A DNA stretch of 64,000 nucleotides from JBLEFH01 sp047345645 (lineage in GTDB: Bacteria; Pseudomonadota; Alphaproteobacteria; Rhodobacterales; Rhodobacteraceae): NCBI GenBank assembly GCA_047345645.1, contig JBLEFH010000010.1. One strand, given 5' to 3'. The notes under the pieces were generated by a model. It had not been told where the DNA came from and made no database searches. It saw nothing but the letters and a program-made list of their open reading frames with translations. A program made the translations under genes and the position numbers. Position 1 is the stretch's first letter; each line of letters starts with the position of its first letter. This document shows positions 43,891 to 51,444 of the stretch, piece after piece.

Positions 43891-45339
43891 TTAGTCCGGT
43901 CTTTGACCAGTCCATTTCACAAGAATGCTCGGCAGAAGGCGCGGCAGATCTTCGGCAATGAGACCCGCGCCGCGCTTGCGCCCGGCCTCGGCATGGAGCA
44001 GCACCCCGGTCGCGGCGGCATCGAAGGGATCGAAGCCACGCGCGAGCAGCCCGGTGATGATCCCGGTCAGCACATCGCCCGCGCCCGCGGTGGCGAGCCA
44101 GGGCACCGCCCGCTCGTAAAGCGCGGCATAAACCGAGGCGCGGCCATCGGGCGAGGCGATCACGGTGGCGGGGCCTTTGAGGACAATCGTCGCGCCATAT
44201 TCCGCCGCCGCGTCGCGCAGAAGGTCGATCCGGTTCTCCGTCGCCAGTCGCTCGGCGAGATGCGGGACGAGACGGGCGAACTCGCCTTCATGGGGGGTCA
44301 TGATGACATCTTGCGGCAGATCGCGCGGCGTGTTGGCGAGAAGCGTGAGCGCGTCGGCGTCGAGGACGAGGGGCTTGCCGCTCTCGACTGCCACAGTCAG
44401 CGCCGCCTCGGCATTCTCGTCCGTGCCAAGCGCGGGACCGAGGCCGATTGCGGACACGCGCCGATCCTCCACAAGCGCCGCGAAAGCCGGGGCATCGCAG
44501 GGTTTGACCATCACCGCGTCAAGATGGGCCGCATGGATCTGTGCCGCCGCCTCATCCGCCGCAATGGTGACAAGGCCCGCGCCCACCCGGAGCGCGCTCG
44601 CCGCCGCGAGACGGATCGCGCCGCCACTATGCCACGGGCCGGAGACCATCACCGCATGGCCATAGTCGAATTTATGCCCATGCCGTTTGGCCGGATCGAC
44701 CGTCGGGCGGGTGATCATCTGCGCGCCGCTCGCCCGATCCGGAATGCCGATATCGACCGTCTTGATCTGCCCGACATAGCGCGGGCCGTCATTGAAGAAA
44801 TGCGCGGGTTTGGGCGCGTGGAAGGTGACGGTGAGATCGGCCTTTAGCGCATGTTGACCCAGTTTGCGCCCGCTATTGGTGTCGAGCCCGCTCGGCAGAT
44901 CGACGGCGATCACATAGGTGCAACCATGGTCCATCACCGGGGCCAGCACCTCGTCGCAGTCGCGGTTGAGACCGATGCCAAAGAGCGCGTCGATCAGCAG
45001 TTCGGCGGGCTCGAAATTTTCATAAGGCAAGATCTCGCCCTTGGCTTTCAGAAACGCGTCCCGCGCCTGCGCAGCATCAGGCGGCAGCGTTTCGGGCGAG
45101 ACAGCATGGAGCCGCACCTTCACGCCGCGCGCCCGGAGAAGCTGCCCTATCACAAAGCCATCGCCGCCATTATTGCCCGGCCCGCAAAGGACCATTGCCG
45201 TCTCGGGCCGGCCCGCCAGCGAATCGACGACCGCCTGACCGGCGCGCAGCATCAGCTGATAACCGGGCGTGCCGGCGTCGATCACGGCCTGCTCGGCGGC
45301 GCGCATTTCCTCGGCGGTGAGAATGGTTTTGGTCTGCAT
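43891..45339 (-). CDS. nnr: Bifunctional NAD(P)H-hydrate epimerase / ADP-dependent dehydratase
   Basis: Repairs damaged hydrated NAD(P)H. The 482-residue protein fuses an N-terminal epimerase (about residues 1-215; GPGNNGGDGFVIGQLL, AVDLPSGLDTNSGR) with a C-terminal kinase-like dehydratase (about 225-480; MTPHEGEFARL, VLKGPATVIASP, TAGAGDVLTGIITGLLARG). Both active-site motifs look complete. ATG 45339 has AAGGAG upstream; an earlier open stretch has no such site. It is separated from hisC by 37 bases on the same strand. Confidence 0.94.
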   Translation of the reverse strand: MQTKTILTAEEMRAAEQAVIDAGTPGYQLMLRAGQAVVDSLAGRPETAMVLCGPGNNGGDGFVIGQLLRARGVKVRLHAVSPETLPPDAAQARDAFLKAKGEILPYENFEPAELLIDALFGIGLNRDCDEVLAPVMDHGCTYVIAVDLPSGLDTNSGRKLGQHALKADLTVTFHAPKPAHFFNDGPRYVGQIKTVDIGIPDRASGAQMITRPTVDPAKRHGHKFDYGHAVMVSGPWHSGGAIRLAAASALRVGAGLVTIAADEAAAQIHAAHLDAVMVKPCDAPAFAALVEDRRVSAIGLGPALGTDENAEAALTVAVESGKPLVLDADALTLLANTPRDLPQDVIMTPHEGEFARLVPHLAERLATENRIDLLRDAAAEYGATIVLKGPATVIASPDGRASVYAALYERAVPWLATAGAGDVLTGIITGLLARGFDPFDAAATGVLLHAEAGRKRGAGLIAEDLPRLLPSILVKWTGQRPD

Positions 45340-45392
45340 GGCGGTCTCCTTCGGGCCAGAGTGCCGCGCCCGCGTTCTCGCGTCAAAGGGCG

Positions 45393-47576
45393 TTAGAAGA
45401 AGGTCTGCGGGTCGATATCGATGGCGAGGCGCGTGTTTTTCGGCAGTTGCACCCGGTCGCGCCACGCCTTCAGCGCGTTCTGCAAAGGCGCGCCGCGCGG
45501 TGCTTTCACCAGTAGGCGCACCCGGTGGCGGCCCCGGATCCGGGCAATGGGCGCGGGTGCGGGCCCGAAAATCTGCGCGCCGATGGCAAAGAGCGGCTGG
45601 CCTTCGCGGACCAGCGCGTGACCGAGTTCGAAACAGGGCGCGACCTCGGGGCCGGAGATGATGATCCCGGCCATGCGCCCGAAAGGCGGCGCGCCGGACA
45701 CCTCACGCGCCGCCGCTTCGGCCTCCCAAAACGCTTCCTCGTCGCCCGACATGATCGCCTGCATCACCGGGTGATCGGGCTGGTAGCTTTGTAAAAGCGC
45801 CAACCCCGCCTTATCCGCCCGCCCGGCCCGGCCCGTGACCTGACGGATGAGCTGAAAGGTCTTCTCCGACGCGCGCAGATCGCCGCCTTGCAGCCCGAGA
45901 TCCGCGTCGATCACGCCGACAAGGGTGAGTTTGGGGAAATTATGCCCCTTGGCGACGATTTGCGTGCCGATGATGATGTCCGCGCCGCCCGCCGCGATGG
46001 TCTCGATCTGCTCTTTGAGCGCCCGCGCGGTGAGGCCCATATCGGAGGAGAGGACGGCGACGCGGGCCTCCGGGAACACGGCGGCGACCTCTTCGGCGAT
46101 GCGCTCCACCCCCGGCCCGAGCGCGACCATTTTGCCTTCGACTTCGCAGGACGGGCAGGCCTCCGGGATCGCCCGCTGCGCGCCGCATTGGTGGCAAATC
46201 AAGCGGTTATGGAAACGGTGTTCGACCATCTTGGCGTCGCAATCCTCGCAGGCGACCTGCGATCCGCAAGCGCGGCAGAGGGTCAGCGGGGCGTAGCCGC
46301 GGCGGTTGAGAAAGAGCAGCGATTGCTCGCCCGTCTCCAGCCGCGCCTTGATCTCGGCCTCCAAGGGCGGGGAGATCCAGCGGCCTTGCTCGGGCGGCGT
46401 GTCGCGCAGGTCCAGCGCCTTGATTTCGGGCAGGATCGCGGCGCCGAACCGGTCCGCCAAATCGAGCCGGTGATATTTGCCGGAGCGCGCATTCACCCAT
46501 GTCTCCAGTGCGGGCGTGGCCGAGGCCAGCACAACCGACGCGCCCGCGAGAGAGGCGCGCAGCACCGCCATGTCGCGGGCGTTGTAAAGCGCGCCCTCCT
46601 CTTGCTTGTAAGAGCCGTCATGTTCCTCATCGACCACGACGAGGCCGAGATTTTGGAACGGCAGGAAGAGCGCCGAGCGCGCGCCGACGACGACCTGCGC
46701 CTCGCCGCGCGCAACGCCGGTCCAGACCCGGCGGCGACCCGCTTGGGTGACGCCGGAATGCCACTCCGCCGGGCGCGCGCCGAAACGGGCTTCCAGACGG
46801 GAGATGAATTGCGTCGTCAGGGCGATTTCGGGGAGCAGGATCAGCGCCTGACGGTTCTGTTTCAGCGCTTCGGCGACGGCTTCGAGATAGACCTCGGTTT
46901 TACCGGAGCCGGTGACGCCTTTCAGGAGCGTGGTGCTATAGCTGCGGGCGGCGACGCGGGCGCGGAGCGCCGTTGCGGCGTCGGCCTGCGCATCGGATAA
47001 CGCATTGCCGGGACGGGCGAAATCGAGACGCGGGAAGGGCGCGTCGCGCGGCAGATCGACCTGTATCAGCGCGCCGGCATCGGCGAGGCCCTTGATGACA
47101 CCGCTGCTCACCCCGGCCAGCGACGAGAGGTCTCCGGCGGAGAGCGGCGTGCCCTCATATTCCTCGCAAATCGCCAGCACACGCTCGCGGGCGGCGGTCA
47201 TGCGGGGCGGGGTGTCGTCCCCCAAGACATAAGCCGTTTGCACCGGGGGCGGGTCGCCAATGCCGGGCGCTCGCGTGGCGAGGCGGAGCATGATGTCGGG
47301 CGGGGTGAGGGTATACTCCCCTGCCCGCGCCAGAAATTCGCGCATCTCGCCGGACATGGGCGGCAGGTCGAGACGGCCAAAGGCGGCGCGGAGTTTGCCC
47401 GCATAGCCGCCCGCGCCCGGCCCCTCCACGACGCCAATCACCTTGCGCGGGCCAAGCGGGACATGGACGTAATCGCCGCGCGACGCACCGCCCTCGGGCG
47501 CGAGATAGTCGAGGGGGCGGCCAATCGGCTGGGTCGTCAACACGCTGATCGGTGTGCCTTGGGCAAATTCACGCAT
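45393..47576 (-). CDS. priA: Primosomal protein N' (PriA helicase)
   Basis: PriA restarts collapsed replication forks by loading the replisome. The 727-residue protein has the N-terminal 3'-DNA-binding domain, Walker A GVTGSGKTEVY, helicase motif DEEHDGSYKQ, NRRGYAP, and the zinc region with eight cysteines in C-x2-C pairs (LCRACG, CEDCD, ICHQCG, CPSC). The C-terminal helicase motifs VTGRAGRADK and GTQIVAKGHNF are present. Length and motifs are those of a functional enzyme. Confidence 0.96.
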   Translation of the reverse strand: MREFAQGTPISVLTTQPIGRPLDYLAPEGGASRGDYVHVPLGPRKVIGVVEGPGAGGYAGKLRAAFGRLDLPPMSGEMREFLARAGEYTLTPPDIMLRLATRAPGIGDPPPVQTAYVLGDDTPPRMTAARERVLAICEEYEGTPLSAGDLSSLAGVSSGVIKGLADAGALIQVDLPRDAPFPRLDFARPGNALSDAQADAATALRARVAARSYSTTLLKGVTGSGKTEVYLEAVAEALKQNRQALILLPEIALTTQFISRLEARFGARPAEWHSGVTQAGRRRVWTGVARGEAQVVVGARSALFLPFQNLGLVVVDEEHDGSYKQEEGALYNARDMAVLRASLAGASVVLASATPALETWVNARSGKYHRLDLADRFGAAILPEIKALDLRDTPPEQGRWISPPLEAEIKARLETGEQSLLFLNRRGYAPLTLCRACGSQVACEDCDAKMVEHRFHNRLICHQCGAQRAIPEACPSCEVEGKMVALGPGVERIAEEVAAVFPEARVAVLSSDMGLTARALKEQIETIAAGGADIIIGTQIVAKGHNFPKLTLVGVIDADLGLQGGDLRASEKTFQLIRQVTGRAGRADKAGLALLQSYQPDHPVMQAIMSGDEEAFWEAEAAAREVSGAPPFGRMAGIIISGPEVAPCFELGHALVREGQPLFAIGAQIFGPAPAPIARIRGRHRVRLLVKAPRGAPLQNALKAWRDRVQLPKNTRLAIDIDPQTFF

Positions 47577-47731
47577 CCGCCGCGCTCCCGGTGGATCCCC
47601 GGCGCGGCGGCAGTGCCGCCTTCCCGGCGATGGCCATGCGGCCGCGCCAAAAATGCAGGCTAATCGCCCCTTTCCCGCGCGTCACCCTTCGGCTAGATTG
47701 CGCGAGAACTCGAACAGCCAGGGAGCCCCAC

Positions 47732-48385
47732 ATGAAATTCTTCGTCGATACCGCAGAAATTGACGCCATTCGCGAGTTGAACGATCTCGGCATGGTGGAT
47801 GGTGTGACCACCAACCCGTCGCTGATTATGAAATCGGGCCGCGATATTCTCGAAGTGACCAAGGAAATCTGCGATCTCGTGGACGGCCCGGTCAGCGCCG
47901 AAGTGGTCGCGCAGGATGCGGACACCATGATCGCCGAAGGGCGGAAGCTGGCCGAAATCGCCGAAAACATCACGGTAAAGGTTCCTCTGACCTGGGACGG
48001 GTTGAAAGCCTGCAAGACACTCACCGATGAAGGCAAGATGGTCAATGTCACGCTGTGCTTCTCGCCCAATCAGGCGCTGCTGGCGGCGAAAGCGGGCGCG
48101 ACCTTCATCTCGCCATTTATTGGCCGTCTCGACGATATCAACCTCGATGGGCTCGATCTGATCGCGGATATTCGCCAGATTTACGACAATTACGGGTTTG
48201 AGACGCAGATCCTCGCCGCCTCGGTGCGGACGATCAACCATGCCAGCGAATGTGCCAAGATCGGCGCCGATGTGATGACCGCACCCCCGTCGGTGTTCAA
48301 ATCCATGGTCAAGCATGTTCTGACCGATAAGGGTCTCGAAGCGTTCATGGCTGATTGGGAAAAGACGGGGCAGAAGATCCTGTGA
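47732..48385 (+). CDS. tal: Small-type transaldolase
   Basis: Transfers dihydroxyacetone units in the pentose phosphate pathway. The 217-residue protein belongs to the compact transaldolase/fructose-6-phosphate aldolase group. Schiff-base K83 is in ITVKVPLTW. At the position where fructose-6-phosphate aldolases carry Tyr (APYVNR), this protein has F129 (SPFIGR), the residue of true transaldolases. GGGAGC precedes ATG 47732. The next gene overlaps by 4 bases. Confidence 0.93.
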   Translation: MKFFVDTAEIDAIRELNDLGMVDGVTTNPSLIMKSGRDILEVTKEICDLVDGPVSAEVVAQDADTMIAEGRKLAEIAENITVKVPLTWDGLKACKTLTDEGKMVNVTLCFSPNQALLAAKAGATFISPFIGRLDDINLDGLDLIADIRQIYDNYGFETQILAASVRTINHASECAKIGADVMTAPPSVFKSMVKHVLTDKGLEAFMADWEKTGQKIL

Positions 48386-49059
48386 GCGCCTTCCGCGAGG
48401 CGCTTCTCGCTGATCCCGCGCTGGTGCTCGACGATGCGGAGTTGATGAATGCGCTCCTCAATGCCGAGCTGAAAGCCAAGGGCCAGAACATCATTGATCT
48501 TCGGGCCGCCTTCACCGCGCGGCTGGAGGATCGGCTGGAGCAGCTTTCGGGCGCGCATCGGGCGGTTCTGGCGGCGGCGTATGAAAACGTCGCCGGGACG
48601 CAGCAACTGCACCGCGCCGTGCTGGCTTTGCTCGACACGGCGGATTTCGATGCGTTTTTGCGGGTGCTGGTGGTGGATCTCGCGGGCATCCTTGGCGTCG
48701 ATCAGGTCCGCCTCTGTTTCGAGTCGACCACGGCGCAGCCGGGCAGCGGCGTCGGGCCGAAGGGGCTGGAAGACAGCATCATCGCCCTGCCGCGCGACGG
48801 TGCGGGCGTTTACTTGTCCATCAGCGGTCCCGCGCGCAAGGTCGTGCTGCGCCGGGTCAGCGACGGTCTTTACGCGCCGGAATTGCCGGAACCGGCCTCC
48901 GAAGCGGTGCTCTCGCTCGATCTCGGGCCGGGGCGCTTGCCGGGGCTGCTGCTGCTTGGCGCGCAGGACCCCGAGCGGTTTGGGCCGGACCAAGGCACGG
49001 ATCTCTTGCAGTTTTTCACCCAAAGCGTCGAGCTGATGCTCCGGCGCTGGCTGGCGTGA
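48382..49059 (+). CDS. DUF484 family protein
   Basis: The 225-residue protein has an N-terminal coiled-coil segment and a GAF-like domain (about residues 70-220; FDAFLRVLVVDLAGILGVDQV, LGPGRLPGLLLLGAQDPERF). DUF484 genes lie directly upstream of xerC in many proteobacteria, as here, with GTGA overlaps on both sides; their function is unknown. The GTG start is fixed by the overlap with the transaldolase stop and by the family N-terminus (FREALLADPALV). Confidence 0.88.
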   Translation: MSAFREALLADPALVLDDAELMNALLNAELKAKGQNIIDLRAAFTARLEDRLEQLSGAHRAVLAAAYENVAGTQQLHRAVLALLDTADFDAFLRVLVVDLAGILGVDQVRLCFESTTAQPGSGVGPKGLEDSIIALPRDGAGVYLSISGPARKVVLRRVSDGLYAPELPEPASEAVLSLDLGPGRLPGLLLLGAQDPERFGPDQGTDLLQFFTQSVELMLRRWLA

Positions 49060-49988
49060 CCGCGCCGACTATCTCCCCTCAGGGCGAGGCGCTGCTGCGC
49101 GGTTTTCTCGAACATCAGGCGCGGCTGAAAGATGCCTCGCCCCACACGATTGACGCCTATCGCCATGACATCGCGGGGTTTCTCGGCTTTCTCGCCGGGC
49201 ATCTCGACGGCGCGGTTGGCAAGGAGGCGCTGGCCGGTCTCGCGGTCACGGACTTCCGGGCGTGGCTGTCCCATGAGCGGCGGCGCGGGCTGTCGGCCCC
49301 CTCGGTCGCCCGTGCGCTCTCGGCGGTGAAGAGCTTTTATAGCTGGCTCCACCACAGCTACGGCATCGACAATCCGGCCCTCACCGCAACCTATGCGCCG
49401 CGCCGCAAAAGCCGCCTGCCGCGCCCGCTCGACCGGGATGCAGCCATGCGCGTGATTTCCGAAATTGGCGAAAGCGGGCGCGTGGATTGGGTGGTGGCGC
49501 GCGATGTGGCGGTGGCGACGTTGCTCTATGGCTGCGGCTTGCGGATCTCCGAGGCGCTGAACCTCAATCGCCGCGATGCACCCTTGGGCGAGACGCTGTC
49601 GATCCTTGGCAAAGGCCGCAAGGAGCGGCGCGTGCCGGTGCTGCCCGCCGCGCGCAAGGCGGTGAACGACTATCTCGCCCTCTGCCCCCACAGCCTCGAA
49701 CCGGAGGGCCCGCTCTTTGTCGGGGTGCGCGGGCGGCGGCTGCAACCGGCGATTGTCGCGACCTCCATGCGCGATGTGCGGATGGCCCTCGGTCTGCCCG
49801 CCTCGGCGACGCCCCATGCGCTCCGCCACAGTTTCGCGACCCATCTGTTGCAAGCGGGCGGCGATCTTCGCGCAATTCAGGAATTGCTCGGTCATGCCTC
49901 GCTTTCCACGACGCAAGTCTATACAGGCGTGGATGAAACGCGATTGATGGAGGCCTATCGGGCCGCCCACCCAAAGGCAAAAGGTTGA
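49056..49988 (+). CDS. xerC: Tyrosine recombinase XerC
   Basis: XerC with XerD resolves chromosome dimers at dif during division. The 310-residue protein has the SAM-like core-binding domain and all catalytic residues: R163 (CGLRISEAL), K186 (GKGRKERR), H254-x2-R257 (HALRHSFATH), H280 (LLGHASLS) and nucleophile Y289 (TQVYTGV). Length, the DUF484 neighbour and absence of phage genes argue for the housekeeping enzyme and not an integrase. No dif-like site was identified in the window. Confidence 0.93.
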   Translation: MTAPTISPQGEALLRGFLEHQARLKDASPHTIDAYRHDIAGFLGFLAGHLDGAVGKEALAGLAVTDFRAWLSHERRRGLSAPSVARALSAVKSFYSWLHHSYGIDNPALTATYAPRRKSRLPRPLDRDAAMRVISEIGESGRVDWVVARDVAVATLLYGCGLRISEALNLNRRDAPLGETLSILGKGRKERRVPVLPAARKAVNDYLALCPHSLEPEGPLFVGVRGRRLQPAIVATSMRDVRMALGLPASATPHALRHSFATHLLQAGGDLRAIQELLGHASLSTTQVYTGVDETRLMEAYRAAHPKAKG

Positions 49989-49990
49989 GC

Positions 49991-50677
49991 ATGACCCCGA
50001 AAAGCCGCGCCCGTCTCGTCCATCTTCTGACCGCCACCGGCGCGGCCTTCGCCATCGCGGCGATCTTCGCGGCCTTCGAAAACGCCTGGCCGGAGATGTT
50101 CCTTTTCCTACTCGGCGCTCTGGCGGTGGACGGTGCGGACGGCCCGCTGGCGCGCAAATATGACGTGAAGAATTACGCCCCCGAATGGGACGGCGCGATT
50201 ATGGACCTCATCATCGACTATCTGACCTACGTGTTTATCCCGGCCCTCGCGGTGGCCAAAGGGCTGATCCCCGGCCATCTCGGCACGGCGATTGCGGTGA
50301 TTATTGCGGTGAGCGGCGTGATCTATTTCTCCGATACGCGCATGAAAACAAAGGATTATTCCTTCCGTGGCTTCCCCGGCTGTTTCAACATGATCGTGGT
50401 GGTGCTCTTTATCCTGTCGCCGCCGGTCTGGATTTCGGTGCTCCTGCTGCTCGCCGCCTCCGCCGCGCAATTCGCGCCGGTGAAATTCATCCACCCGGTC
50501 CGCACCAAACGCTGGCGCAAGCTCTCCCTGCCGATCATGCTGATCTGGAGCGCCTGCGTCCTCTGGGGCTGCATTGCGAATTTCAATCCGCCGCTGATCT
50601 GTTCGGTGGTCCTCGTCGCGACCAGCCTCTGGCTCCTCTTCGCGGGCGCCGTGCAGCAGCTTTCGGACCCGCTTTAA
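49991..50677 (+). CDS. pcs: Phosphatidylcholine synthase
   Basis: Condenses choline with CDP-diacylglycerol to make phosphatidylcholine in one step, a pathway typical of alphaproteobacteria. The 228-residue membrane protein has about seven hydrophobic segments. The CDP-alcohol phosphotransferase signature has D47, D50, R55, G68, D72 and D76 in DGADGPLARKYDV and PEWDGAIMDLIIDYLTY, in the arrangement specific to Pcs. ATG 49991 has AAAGG 6 bases upstream; a TTG two codons earlier overlaps the xerC stop. Its stop shares TTAA with the convergent DUF2270 gene. Confidence 0.92.
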   Translation: MTPKSRARLVHLLTATGAAFAIAAIFAAFENAWPEMFLFLLGALAVDGADGPLARKYDVKNYAPEWDGAIMDLIIDYLTYVFIPALAVAKGLIPGHLGTAIAVIIAVSGVIYFSDTRMKTKDYSFRGFPGCFNMIVVVLFILSPPVWISVLLLLAASAAQFAPVKFIHPVRTKRWRKLSLPIMLIWSACVLWGCIANFNPPLICSVVLVATSLWLLFAGAVQQLSDPL

Positions 50678-51345
50678 CCCATCCCGCCCCGGTCGATCCG
50701 GCCATGGGCGCGGCGCTGATCGTCGCGATAACTCCAGATGGAAATCCAGATCCAGCTCCCGCAATAGATCGCGCCGAAGATCAGCAGCACCTCCCCCGGC
50801 ACCGGGCCAATATCCGCCCGCCCCCAAAATTCGCTGATGCTGGTGAGCGGCGCGGGATGGACCGCCAGTTTGCCGAGATAGGCCAGCGTCTGGATCAGCA
50901 AAATCCAGACATAGTTGCGCCGGATGCGCCGGCCGATGGCGACCTTCAAGCTGACATGGTGGGTCGGGTGGATGTAATCTTCGGCCAACGTATGTTGCCA
51001 GCCCTCTTCGAGGTGGAAATCGCCCTCATGGAGCATCGGCGCGAAGAAATGCGTCTCCAGCCAGCGGCAGCGCGCGCGCCAGACGTTGAAATAGCGGTAG
51101 CGCCGCGCTTCCAGCATGAGGAAAAACACGATCAGCACCCCGACGAGCAGGAGCGGCAAGGGCGACGCGCTTGGCGAGGCGAAGGAGATCGAGAGCGCGA
51201 TGCCGAGCGTGACGACGGCCCAGTTGGTCGTCGTATCCAGCCGCTGCCGCCAGAGCGTCGAGCGGTAGACCTCGCCGCGATAGAGATGCGCGATGGCCCC
51301 GATTTCCGCGCTGTCGAGTTCCTTGCGGACGTATTCTTTATCCAT
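50674..51345 (-). CDS. DUF2270 integral membrane protein
   Basis: The 223-residue protein has two central membrane segments (about residues 43-60 and 63-82) and one or two towards the C-terminus (LLIQTLAYLGKLAV, EVLLIFGAIYCGSWIWISIW). The soluble part has HLYRGEVYRSTLWRQRLDTT, typical of DUF2270. Function unknown. ATG 51345 follows GGGAGG; an upstream open stretch runs into the ileS terminator and is not translated. Confidence 0.85.
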   Translation of the reverse strand: MDKEYVRKELDSAEIGAIAHLYRGEVYRSTLWRQRLDTTTNWAVVTLGIALSISFASPSASPLPLLLVGVLIVFFLMLEARRYRYFNVWRARCRWLETHFFAPMLHEGDFHLEEGWQHTLAEDYIHPTHHVSLKVAIGRRIRRNYVWILLIQTLAYLGKLAVHPAPLTSISEFWGRADIGPVPGEVLLIFGAIYCGSWIWISIWSYRDDQRRAHGRIDRGGMG

Positions 51346-51399
51346 GCTCGTCCTCCCTGCAGGGCATGATGCACGGGAAAAGGTTGAGATCAAAGAAAC

Positions 51400-51426
51400 A
51401 AAAACGGTGCCCGGAGGCACCGTTTT
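51400..51426 (-). terminator. Rho-independent terminator of ileS
   Basis: Perfect 11-bp stem AAAACGGTGCC (51401-51411) with GGCACCGTTTT (51416-51426), loop CGGA. On the minus strand it is followed by U-rich TGTTTCTTTG. It starts 19 bases after the ileS stop. Confidence 0.88.
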
Positions 51427-51444
51427 GGAATATCTGGATCGGGA

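Noticed and set aside
49056..49988. XerC-like gene as the integrase of a mobile element
   Set aside because: DUF484 neighbour, family length and absence of att-like repeats, tRNA junctions or phage genes support the housekeeping recombinase.
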